NCBI RefSeq assembly: GCF_019748365.1
Contig: NZ_JAIEPN010000089.1
Span: forward strand, 1 to 47,022
DNA length: 47,022 nucleotides
DNA from: Novosphingobium sp.
GTDB taxonomy: Bacteria; Pseudomonadota; Alphaproteobacteria; Sphingomonadales; Sphingomonadaceae
Reading direction: 5' to 3'
Shown: positions 34,630 to 42,619 of the stretch, in pieces
Position numbering within the stretch: the first letter of the stretch is position 1
Layout: every line of letters begins with the position of its first letter
The notes under the pieces: model-generated
Databases searched by the model: none
What the model saw: the letters and a program-made list of their open reading frames with translations, nothing else
Told to the model about the DNA's origin: nothing
Position numbers and translations under genes: made by a program

Positions 34630-34653
34630 ATCAATCCGGCCTTAGGGGGCAAC

Positions 34654-36780
34654 GTGCGATCATTGAAATTTGCAATCGGCTGCCTGCTGGCGGGTGCCGC
34701 TCCGCTGGCAACTGCCCGCGCCGAAGAAGCCGCTCCCGCTGAGGAGCTTGTCGTTACCGGCGTTCGCCAAGCCTACCGCGGTGATTTCGCGCAGATCGAG
34801 ATCCCCCAGTCGATCGCGGTAATCGACCAGCAAGTGCTGCGGGACAACAATATCCTGCGGCTGACCGATGCGCTCGATCTCAATGCCGGCGTCGCCCGGC
34901 AGAACAATTTCGGCGGTCTGTGGGATGCCTATGCCGTGCGCGGCTTTGCGGGGGATGAGAACCTGCCCAGCGGCTACCTGGTCAACGGCTTCAACGGCGG
35001 TCGCGGATTCGGTGGTCCGCGCGATGTTTCGGGGATCGAGCGGATCGAAGTGCTCAAGGGCCCGAATGCGGCGCTGTTCGGCCGGGGCGAGCCGGGCGGC
35101 ACGGTCAACATCGTTACCAAGCAGGCGCAGTTCGGTGCCACGCAAGGCACGGTTTCGGCCAGTTATGGCAGCTTCGATGCGTTCCGCGCCGATGCCGATC
35201 TCAACCTTGCTGCAGGCGACAAGATCGCTGTGCGTCTGATCGGCTTCTACGAGAATGCCGACAGTTTCCGCGATACAATCGAGACCGAACGCTACGGCTT
35301 CATGCCCACGGTAGGGATCAAGCTGGGCGAAGCGACGCGGCTGACCTACAATCTCGAACTCACGCGGCAGAAAGTTCCGTTCGACCGCGGCATTGTGGCC
35401 ATCGGCGGCAAGCTGGATGCGATCCCGCGCAGCCGCTTTCTGGGCGAACCGGGCGATGGCCCGATCGAGGCCAACGTGACCGGCCACCAGCTCCAGTTGC
35501 AGCACGATTTCAGCAATGCGTGGAGCCTGCTGGTGGGCGGAAGCTACCGCCAGAGCAGCCTCGAAGGGTTTTCGACCGAGGCCGAATTGGCCGCCGCGCG
35601 GCAGAAACTGTTCGTCGATGGCCGCTCGCTTTCGCGCCAGCGCCGCTTCCGCGACTATGACGCGGACCATTACGTGCTGCGTGCCGAGCTTTCGGGCGAT
35701 TTCAAGGTTGGAGGGCTGCGCAACCGGCTGCTGTTCGGCGCGGATTTCGACCAGTTCGAGAACAGCCAGCTCTTTCTGCGCTTCCGCCCGCCAGCGGTCA
35801 GCGGCAACCCGTCTGATCTGGCCGCCAACATCATTGATGTGACCGCGCCGGTCTATGGCCGCTTTCCGCTGCGCACCCCTGGTCCGCAGACCAACCGGCT
35901 CGATGTGCAGAATGCCTATGGCATCTATCTGCAGGACCAGATCACGCTTTCGCCAAAAGTGCAGGTGCGCTTCGGCGGGCGTTTTGATCGCTTCTCGCTG
36001 CGCACGCTAAATCGGACGAGCAATGTCGATCAGCGCCGCACGGTCGAGCGTTTCAGCCCGCAAGTGGGCGTGGTCTGGACGGCCAGCAGTGCCTTGTCGC
36101 TGTTCGCGACGTACGGCGAAGGCTTCCGTTCGAACATCGGGGCAACGGCCAGCGGCACGATCTTCGATCCCGAAACCACCCGTTCGTTCGAAGCCGGGGC
36201 GAAGTTCGGCCTGCTGAACAACGCGCTGACCGGAACGATCGCCTATTTCCGCCTCAACAAGACCAATGTCCTTGCCGCCGATCCGAACAACCCCGGCTTC
36301 TCGCTGCCCATCGGCAAGGCCCGCAGCCAGGGCATCGAGTTCGATCTCAACGGAACGCTGCCTGGCGCTATCGACGTGCTGCTGTCCTATGCTTTCGTCG
36401 ATGCGGAGGCGCGGTCCGATGTGCGAGAGCCCAATTTCGGCCTGGCCGTCCGCGTGGGCGACCGGCTGATCAACGTGCCGCGCCATTCGCTGAACCTGCA
36501 GGCCTCGCGCAAGTTCGCCGTTGCTGGCACCGAACTGCGGCTGGGCGCCGGGGTGCAGCATGTGGGCGAACGTCTGGGCGAAACCGGCACCACCTTTGAA
36601 CTGCCTGCCTATACCCTGACTCGCCTGTTCGCCAACTGGCATCCAACCGATGCGATCGAGGTCTTCGGCCAGGTCAGCAACCTGTTCAACGAAACCTACT
36701 ACACCAACAGCTTCGCCAGCCTGTGGGTCCAGCCCGGCGCGCCGCGCACGGCGTCCGGGGGTGTCAGGGTGCGGTTCTGA
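34654..36780 (+). CDS. TonB-dependent siderophore-type outer-membrane receptor
   Basis: The 708-residue outer-membrane receptor starts at GTG 34654 behind AGGGGG, with a signal peptide (LKFAIGCLLAGAAPLATARA). A TonB-box-like EELVVTGVRQ follows directly. The plug spans about residues 45-160 with IPQSIAVIDQQVLRDNNI, AVRGF and RIEVLKGPNAALFGRGEPGG, typical of the TIGR01783 siderophore receptor group. The rest is a 22-strand-type barrel ending in an aromatic residue (VRVRF). The longer upstream frame is antisense to the ABC ATPase and rejected. It begins an operon with DUF1826 (2 bp gap) and a second receptor. The ligand could be a ferric or zinc metallophore. Confidence 0.92.
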   Translation: MRSLKFAIGCLLAGAAPLATARAEEAAPAEELVVTGVRQAYRGDFAQIEIPQSIAVIDQQVLRDNNILRLTDALDLNAGVARQNNFGGLWDAYAVRGFAGDENLPSGYLVNGFNGGRGFGGPRDVSGIERIEVLKGPNAALFGRGEPGGTVNIVTKQAQFGATQGTVSASYGSFDAFRADADLNLAAGDKIAVRLIGFYENADSFRDTIETERYGFMPTVGIKLGEATRLTYNLELTRQKVPFDRGIVAIGGKLDAIPRSRFLGEPGDGPIEANVTGHQLQLQHDFSNAWSLLVGGSYRQSSLEGFSTEAELAAARQKLFVDGRSLSRQRRFRDYDADHYVLRAELSGDFKVGGLRNRLLFGADFDQFENSQLFLRFRPPAVSGNPSDLAANIIDVTAPVYGRFPLRTPGPQTNRLDVQNAYGIYLQDQITLSPKVQVRFGGRFDRFSLRTLNRTSNVDQRRTVERFSPQVGVVWTASSALSLFATYGEGFRSNIGATASGTIFDPETTRSFEAGAKFGLLNNALTGTIAYFRLNKTNVLAADPNNPGFSLPIGKARSQGIEFDLNGTLPGAIDVLLSYAFVDAEARSDVREPNFGLAVRVGDRLINVPRHSLNLQASRKFAVAGTELRLGAGVQHVGERLGETGTTFELPAYTLTRLFANWHPTDAIEVFGQVSNLFNETYYTNSFASLWVQPGAPRTASGGVRVRF

Positions 36781-36782
36781 CG

Positions 36783-37370
36783 ATGCTTGATACCATCGAC
36801 ACGGCCTGTGCGACCGACTGGCAGACAATCCGGCACGCGGACTGCCCGATCCTTGTCGAGCCCCGCACGCTGGCGGGGCTTGCGGCCCTTGCCGAACCGC
36901 TGGCCCTCTCCGCGCCGTTCGAACTGCGCGGAGAGGGCCCGGTGGGGGAAGCCGTGCGGGCGCTCGGCGAAATCCCGGCCGAACTGTGCGAGGATATCCG
37001 TGATCTTGCCACCCGCTTTGCCGCGCTGATGGGCGTGCCTGCGGTGCGCATCCGGCTTGAGGGGATCAACACCAACGCCTGCCGCAAGGTGCATGCGGAC
37101 TACACCGACTTGCGGCTTATCACCACCTATTGGGGGCCGGGGACCGATTATGTTCCCGCCGGACAGGAACCGTCCGATGCCGGGCTTGTGCGGCTGCCCG
37201 CCGGCCATGTCGCGCTGTTCAAGGGGCGGCTGTTCGGCGAAGGCCACGCCCCCTGTTTTCACCGATCACCCCCGGTAGGCGATACGGGCGAGCGGCGGCT
37301 GGTGCTGGTGATCGATACGCCGCTCGATGAATCGCGCATGGGCCACGTGCCGCCTCCCGCTTCGTGCTGA
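36783..37370 (+). CDS. DUF1826-family protein, possible HxD...H metal site
   Basis: The 195-residue soluble protein fits DUF1826, a family often found beside zinc-homeostasis genes such as COG0523 GTPases. Residues 100-121 (CRKVHADYTDLRLITTYWGP) contain His104-x-Asp106, and residues 155-172 hold His160 in HAPCFHRSPP, followed by GERRLVLVID with two arginines. This arrangement resembles the HxD...H...R site of jelly-roll 2OG/Fe(II) enzymes, an inference of mine. The ATG is 2 bp after the receptor stop, and its 3' end overlaps the next receptor by 7 bases, so all three are translationally linked. No experimental function is known to me. Confidence 0.78.
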   Translation: MLDTIDTACATDWQTIRHADCPILVEPRTLAGLAALAEPLALSAPFELRGEGPVGEAVRALGEIPAELCEDIRDLATRFAALMGVPAVRIRLEGINTNACRKVHADYTDLRLITTYWGPGTDYVPAGQEPSDAGLVRLPAGHVALFKGRLFGEGHAPCFHRSPPVGDTGERRLVLVIDTPLDESRMGHVPPPASC

Positions 37371-39286
37371 AGGACGCGCGCGCCCTCATCATCGCATCCG
37401 CATTCGCATTGGCCTCAGCCGAAGCGCATGCCCAGCGCGCGACCGAGAATGCGGCGACGGCGGCGGACGATGGCTTCGGCAAAAGCGTCGGCAGCGAATC
37501 GGTTGGAATCTACGCCAATGGCGAGGTCCGGGGCTTTTCGGCCAGTGATGCGGGCAACGCTCGGATCGAGGGGCTATACTACAACAGATCGGGCGCGATC
37601 AGCGATCTGTTCGTGGCGACAAGCGATATCAAAGTCGGGCTGACTGCCTTCGGCCAGCCTTTCCCTGCGCCCACCGGCCTCGTCGATGCCAACCTGCGCC
37701 GCGCCGGTGACCGGACGATTGTGACCGCGCGGCTCAACGCCGGGGATTATTTCGGTGTTGACGCCACGATCGAGGCTGGCGTCCCGCTGACATCGAACCT
37801 GGGCATCTATCCTGCCATTGGCTACTTCGATGATCGCTATGCCGATGGCGTCAACGCCTGGTTCGTCAGCTATTGCAACGTCGCCCGATGGCGGCCCGCA
37901 CCGCACACCGAACTGACGGCGTTCTTCAGTCGCTATGACTATGGCGACGAGGAACAGGGGCCGCTGATCTACACCTCCGGACCGTTCCTCCCCAAGGAGA
38001 TCAAACGGCGGCGCTTTTTCGGACAGGATTGGGGGCAGTGGTCGGGCCACAGCCAGAACTTCGGCGGTCTGGCCAAGACCGCGCTGGGCCCATGGAGGCT
38101 CGAAGCGGGCCTGTTTCGCAGCAGTTTCACCCAGGATGATTTTGCCAGCGCCTGGTTTGCTGGCGTGGACCGGGACGGCATCGGCGAGCGCTTCATCCTG
38201 TCCGGCCGCGATCAGGCTTATGTATCCTGGTCCGGCGAAGCGCGCGTGGTGCGCGATTTTCGCGATGGCCCGCGCCGCCACCGCCTGATCGCCTCGGTGC
38301 GCGGCCGCAAGGTCGATGCGCGCTATGGCGGCTTCGATCTGGCCGCCATAGGTCCTGGCCGGATCGGCGTGCCCTATCCCGTGCCTGAACCGGTGCGCGA
38401 ATATGGCGTGCTGACCGATGATCGCGTCCGGCAGATGCTGCTGTCGGCGGGCTATGATCTGGTCTGGCAGGATCGCGGCGAGCTAAACCTGGGCGTGACC
38501 CGCAGCGATTACCGAAAGTCCATCGACAGCCCCAGTCTGCCAAGCTTCGCGCGCCGGGATCGCAACTGGCTGTGGAATGCCGCGCTGGCGGTAAAGGTCA
38601 CCTCGGGCCTGACGGTCTATGCCGCCACCACGCGCGGGCTGGAGGAGGCAGGCACCGCTCCCGTCAACGCCGCAAATGCCAATGAAGTGCTGCCCGCCTT
38701 GCGCACCCGGCAGGTCGAGGCTGGTCTGCGTCTTGCCCTTCCGGGAAACATCCGCGCGGTCGCTTCGTGGTTCGACCTGCGCAAACCCTATTTCGAGATA
38801 GACACAAGGGACAACGTCTATCGCACCCTGGGCGAAGTGCAGCACATGGGATACGAGTTTTCGCTCTCAGGAAAGCCGGCCAAGGGCCTCAGCTTCGTTG
38901 CCGGCGCGGTATTGATGGACCCGCGCGTAGCCGGGGAGGCGGTAAGGGATGGCCGCCTTGGCAGCCGCCCCATCGGCCGTACGCGCACGCTAATCGATGC
39001 CAGCATCGACTGGATGCCGGCCTCGCAACAACGCTGGTCGATCGATCTGCGTCTGCTTTATGAAGGTGCGCGCGCGGCTGACGCGCTGAACCGCTTTGCC
39101 ATCCCGCAACGCCTTACCGCCGATCTTGGCGCGCGCTACCGCTTCAAGATCCGCAAGAGCGACGCGATTCTTCGGGTCAAGCTGGCCAACCTCAGCAACG
39201 TCTTCGGGTGGCGCGTATCGGGCGGCGGGGGATTCAGAACCAATGGTCCGCGTCGGCTGACTGGATCGATCATCGCCGACTTTTAG
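37364..39286 (+). CDS. TonB-dependent receptor-like outer-membrane protein with atypical plug
   Basis: The 640-residue protein starts at GTG 37364, inside the end of the DUF1826 gene, with a signal peptide (DARALIIASAFALASAEAHA). After it, instead of a standard plug, comes GKSVGSESVGIYANGEVRGF and NARIEGLYYNRSGAISDLFV, with no clear TonB box and no RIEVLKGP motif. A long beta-barrel region follows with typical TonB-receptor segments (GLTVYAATTRGLEEAG, VKLANLSNVFGW) and a terminal Phe (SIIADF). It may be a specialised receptor or partner of the first one. The family looks widespread in sphingomonads but has no function known to me. Confidence 0.8.
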   Translation: MLKDARALIIASAFALASAEAHAQRATENAATAADDGFGKSVGSESVGIYANGEVRGFSASDAGNARIEGLYYNRSGAISDLFVATSDIKVGLTAFGQPFPAPTGLVDANLRRAGDRTIVTARLNAGDYFGVDATIEAGVPLTSNLGIYPAIGYFDDRYADGVNAWFVSYCNVARWRPAPHTELTAFFSRYDYGDEEQGPLIYTSGPFLPKEIKRRRFFGQDWGQWSGHSQNFGGLAKTALGPWRLEAGLFRSSFTQDDFASAWFAGVDRDGIGERFILSGRDQAYVSWSGEARVVRDFRDGPRRHRLIASVRGRKVDARYGGFDLAAIGPGRIGVPYPVPEPVREYGVLTDDRVRQMLLSAGYDLVWQDRGELNLGVTRSDYRKSIDSPSLPSFARRDRNWLWNAALAVKVTSGLTVYAATTRGLEEAGTAPVNAANANEVLPALRTRQVEAGLRLALPGNIRAVASWFDLRKPYFEIDTRDNVYRTLGEVQHMGYEFSLSGKPAKGLSFVAGAVLMDPRVAGEAVRDGRLGSRPIGRTRTLIDASIDWMPASQQRWSIDLRLLYEGARAADALNRFAIPQRLTADLGARYRFKIRKSDAILRVKLANLSNVFGWRVSGGGGFRTNGPRRLTGSIIADF

Positions 39287-39815
39287 GCTTTGCAGCATAC
39301 TGGGCACAACGGGGTGCGCAATTCGCGGACACTTGGCGTGAATGACTGTTTCCGCATCATCCCATAGCAAATGTCCGAGGGTTGGAAGCCAGCTGGCGCG
39401 CGCAGATTGTTGGTTAGAGGCCCGAGGCATGATTTCATTCCCATACGACGGGATCGCCCTTTCATGATGGTTATCTGGTCCCCAATCGCGAACAAAGTGG
39501 GTCTGTGCCTGCTAGCAATGCCCCCCAATGGACCCCGTAGTTTGATCGCTCAGATGCCGCTCATCGGCGCAAGATTACTGCGGATTCAAAACCATGACAG
39601 GAGTGGCGGTGGGCGTGAAAAGCTGGGGCGACAGGCTCAGTTTGAAACAGGCTTGACCGGCACACCGTACGCGACTTGTCGGTGGTCGTAAGTATCTAAA
39701 ATAGATGCCAAAATTTTTGATTTCGATCCCTCTGGCGCTTTCCCGTCTGACGAGCATTACCGATTTGTAATCTGGCCGAAACCGTTCGGCAGACGCAGCG
39801 TGCTATGCTGTTGGA
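39287..39815. other. 529-bp intergenic region, no gene recognised
   Basis: The stretch between the second receptor and the PDZ gene has short ORFs on both strands, but none resembles a known protein. GC content drops in the part from 39690 to 39780 (CCAAAATTTTTGATTTCG), probably the promoter area for the PDZ-regulator-kinase operon. A small hairpin GCCGAA/TTCGGC occurs near 39776-39791. The left half could be decayed coding DNA; I cannot identify the source. Confidence 0.5.
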
Positions 39816-40241
39816 ATGAATGGCTCCTTCCATCCTCGTCATACACCATTCATCGCGTGGGCATTTCCGCTTGTGGTCTTGTCTGTCTGTGCCGTCGCCG
39901 TGCTGATGGTTCATCTTGCGGGCGCGCCGGAGCACACAGGGCTGGCCGGGCTGACGTTCGAGGCAGCCAGCGAGGGCCCGGGCGATGCCGTTGGTGGCGA
40001 TCGAGGCAAAGCATCCAGCCGGCTGATCGTCACCAGCGTGAAAAGCGGAGGTCCTGCAGAGGCCGCAGGCATCCGCGCCGGAGACGTTATCGAGCAGATC
40101 GACGGCGTGGAAATCCACTCCGTTGGGGACGTAGATCGGGCACTGACCCCAAATCCGGCCCGGCCCGTGCATCTGCAACTGGGCAGGCCGGGCATTTTGC
40201 TTGAAGCAGAGTTGCCAAATGGCTCCGATCTAGCGAAATAG
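39816..40241 (+). CDS. Membrane-anchored PDZ-domain protein
   Basis: The 141-residue protein has one N-terminal membrane helix (residues 12-34, FIAWAFPLVVLSVCAVAVLMVHL) and a periplasmic PDZ domain from about residue 45, with SVKSGGPAEAAGIRAGDVIEQ and IDGVEIHSVGDVDRAL, the classic PDZ carboxylate-binding and helix motifs. No protease domain is attached. It is 5 bp upstream of the response regulator gene, so it is probably an accessory or sensory partner of the two-component system. Confidence 0.86.
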   Translation: MNGSFHPRHTPFIAWAFPLVVLSVCAVAVLMVHLAGAPEHTGLAGLTFEAASEGPGDAVGGDRGKASSRLIVTSVKSGGPAEAAGIRAGDVIEQIDGVEIHSVGDVDRALTPNPARPVHLQLGRPGILLEAELPNGSDLAK

Positions 40242-40246
40242 GGGCC

Positions 40247-40933
40247 ATGTCGCGAAAGATATTGATCGTCGAAGATGACCTGCGCACGGCGGATTTCATC
40301 GCCAAGGGCCTTACTGACGAGGGGTATGTCGTCGATAAGGTGGCTGACGGTCGCGACGGTCTCTTTCACGCGACTGATGGCAGTTACGATGCGATCATCC
40401 TTGATCGCATGCTTCCGGGCATGGACGGCATGGCGGTGCTGGCCGCTATGCGTGCCGCGAAAGTCGAGACACCGGTGATCATCCTCTCTGCGCTGGGCTC
40501 TGTCGATGCGCGGGTTGAGGGGCTGACGTCCGGGGCCAACGACTATCTCTCCAAACCTTTTGCGTTTTCCGAACTGCTCGCGCGGCTCAAGCTCCTGATG
40601 ACCAAAGGCCGGGGGCAAGGCGAGGTGGAAACGACGCTTTCGTTTGGCGATCTGGAAATGAACCTGCTCAACCGGCAGGTGCGCCGCTCCGGTCAGAAGA
40701 TCGATCTGCAGCCGCGCGAGTTTCGCCTGCTGGAGTACCTGCTCAGGCACAAGAACACCGTCGTCACCCGCACGATGATGCTCGAGGGCGTTTGGGAATA
40801 TCATTTCGATCCCGGCACCAATGTGGTCGATGTCCACATGAGTCGGCTGCGCCGCAAGCTTGAGGATGGTTTCGAGGTTCCGCTGATCCACACGATCCGC
40901 GGGGCGGGCTATATCCTTGGTGATCCTGCTTGA
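40247..40933 (+). CDS. OmpR/PhoB-family response regulator
   Basis: The 228-residue regulator has a receiver domain (residues 3-115) with acidic residues Glu9-Asp10-Asp11 and the phosphoacceptor Asp53 (IILDRMLPGMDG), Lys in YLSKPFAF, and a C-terminal winged-helix DNA-binding domain (DLQPREFRLLEYLLRHKNTV ... NVVDVHMSRLRRKLED). It lies between the PDZ protein and histidine kinase genes in one operon. The target promoters are unknown; the adjacent convergent mprF operon is a reasonable candidate. Confidence 0.95.
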   Translation: MSRKILIVEDDLRTADFIAKGLTDEGYVVDKVADGRDGLFHATDGSYDAIILDRMLPGMDGMAVLAAMRAAKVETPVIILSALGSVDARVEGLTSGANDYLSKPFAFSELLARLKLLMTKGRGQGEVETTLSFGDLEMNLLNRQVRRSGQKIDLQPREFRLLEYLLRHKNTVVTRTMMLEGVWEYHFDPGTNVVDVHMSRLRRKLEDGFEVPLIHTIRGAGYILGDPA

Positions 40934-40963
40934 AACGCCTGCCGGACAGGTTGACCTGACGGG

Positions 40964-42340
40964 ATGAGACGCCGCCTCTTCCACAGCACCAGTATAGCCC
41001 GCTTTGTCCTGATCTTTGCGCTGGCCCAGTGTGCGTCACTCGGGCTGGGCTTGTACCTGATGTTCGGCCTTACCAGCCAGACCATCCTTGGAGATGCACG
41101 CCGCGCTGCCGAGCTTGCCCGAGACAACATCGCCCGCGATTTTCGTGATGCGGGTCCGGCGCGGGCCACCGCGAGAATTGCAGAGGAGATGCAGGCCACC
41201 GAGAACCACGATTTTGTCGTATTCCTGCGCGGGCCGGACGGCACCCGGGTGGTTGGCAACCTCGGTGCCTGGCCAACAACGGTGAGCGATCGGGAACACT
41301 GGCGCACGATCAGCCTGTACCGCGAGGAATCGCGTGCGCCCGAGCAAATGGGCGTGGTGACCACACGCCTCAAGGGCGGTTACACCTTGCTCACCGGTCA
41401 GGTTCTTGAAGGACAGCTGGCGCTGGTGCAGGCCAGCGAGACGGCCATGTTCTATGCCATGGCGATGAGCCTCGCTCTTGCAGCGGGAATCGCCTTCTTC
41501 TTCTCGCGCTTTCTCGAGAATCACATTGACCGGTTTTCCGGCGTGGCGCGGGCCGTCGATAGCGGCAACCTTTCGGCGCGGGTCGAGCGCAATGGAACAG
41601 GCGATTCTTTCGATCGGCTCGGACTAACGATCAACCGAATGCTCCAGCGCATCGAACGTCTCGTGCAAGAGCTGCGGATGGTCACTGATTCCATGGCGCA
41701 TGATCTGCGCTCGCCAGTCTCACGCTTGAAATCGACGCTGGAGCGCGGCCTTGGCCGGACGCGTGATCCGGCCGCTCTTGCGGTGCTCGGTGAGGCAATC
41801 GAGGAGGCCGATGGCCTGCACCGCATGCTCAACACGGCGCTGCAGATCAGCCGGGCCGAAGCGGGAATCGGGCGTGACCAGTTCACCCGCTTCGACCTTG
41901 CCCAGGCGCTGGACAACCTGGTCGAAGTCTATGGCCCGGTGGCGGAGGATGCCGGGTTCGTCCTCGGCTCTGATGGCGATGCGCGGCTGCCGGTCGTCGC
42001 GCATCGCGATCTGCTCAATCAGGCGCTGAGCAACCTGATCGACAACGCGCTGAAGTATGCCAAGGGCGGGCAGCACATCATGCTGCACGCCGAGATTGCC
42101 GGCGACGAGGTCGAGATCACGGTGCGCGATGATGGTCCGGGCATCCCCGCCGAACGCACCGAGGAGGCGTTGAGGCGCTTCGGGCGCCTTGATGCGGCGC
42201 GCACCGAAAGCGGTTCGGGACTGGGGCTTTCGCTCGTGAGCACGATCGCGCAATTGCATGGCGGCGTGCTGACGCTTGGCGCTGCCGATCCGCAAGGGCT
42301 TGTCGTCACCCTGCGGTTGCCCATCCTGCCGGACCGCTAG
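40964..42340 (+). CDS. Sensor histidine kinase
   Basis: The 458-residue inner-membrane kinase has TM1 at residues 10-35, a periplasmic sensor of about 125 residues, TM2 at about 163-183, a HAMP domain (FLENHIDRFSGVARAVDSGN), a HisKA domain with His246 (DSMAHDLRSPVSRLKS), and an HATPase domain with N box (LSNLIDNALKYA), G1 (DDGPGI) and G2 (SGSGLGLSLV). It is the partner of the upstream response regulator. Its TAG stop directly abuts the left terminus of the MITE-like element, so the final residues may have been altered by the insertion, although the C-terminus (VTLRLPILP) looks complete. Confidence 0.95.
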   Translation: MRRRLFHSTSIARFVLIFALAQCASLGLGLYLMFGLTSQTILGDARRAAELARDNIARDFRDAGPARATARIAEEMQATENHDFVVFLRGPDGTRVVGNLGAWPTTVSDREHWRTISLYREESRAPEQMGVVTTRLKGGYTLLTGQVLEGQLALVQASETAMFYAMAMSLALAAGIAFFFSRFLENHIDRFSGVARAVDSGNLSARVERNGTGDSFDRLGLTINRMLQRIERLVQELRMVTDSMAHDLRSPVSRLKSTLERGLGRTRDPAALAVLGEAIEEADGLHRMLNTALQISRAEAGIGRDQFTRFDLAQALDNLVEVYGPVAEDAGFVLGSDGDARLPVVAHRDLLNQALSNLIDNALKYAKGGQHIMLHAEIAGDEVEITVRDDGPGIPAERTEEALRRFGRLDAARTESGSGLGLSLVSTIAQLHGGVLTLGAADPQGLVVTLRLPILPDR

Positions 42341-42619
42341 AGCACTTTCCGACCAATCTGGCTCACCGTGACGGAGCCGATTTTGGCCCAGCGCGAGGCG
42401 AGAGGAGGGAGCTATGCTTGCCCATAGTGACCGACGATCAAAGCTGCGATGGGCCAAAAGCGGCCCGCCCCTTCGGGGTCGCGTCAGGAAGCCCCTCGGC
42501 CAATGAGACTCAGGCAGCGTCGCGCCGCTGGCACGGGCTACCAGCCCGCACTGCGCGGCGCTCCTTGCCGAGAAGCTTCCTGACGCAATCACGATGAGCC
42601 AGATTGGTCGGAAAGTGCT
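42341..42619. mobile_element. 279-bp MITE-like element with 25-bp perfect terminal inverted repeats and nested hairpins
   Basis: The first 25 bases (42341-42365, beginning AGCACTTTCCGACC) are an exact reverse complement of the last 25 (42595-42619). Pairing continues to 42371/42589 with a single mismatch. Inside are further inverted pairs: GCCGATTTTGGCCCA (42376-42390) with 42450-42464 (one mismatch), GCGTCAGGAAGC (42481-42492) with GCTTCCTGACGC (42575-42586), CTCGGC (42495-42500) with GCCGAG (42567-42572), and GCGCCGC (42522-42528) with GCGGCGC (42555-42561). No transposase ORF fits. Flanks CTAG and GTAG are similar but not an exact target duplication. It lies between two convergent genes and encodes the end of MprF. 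Confidence 0.8.

Noticed and set aside
33781..34653. N-terminal extension of the TonB receptor ORF (291 extra codons)
   Set aside because: It is antisense to the ABC ATPase; the GTG at 34654 with AGGGGG and a signal peptide explains the start.
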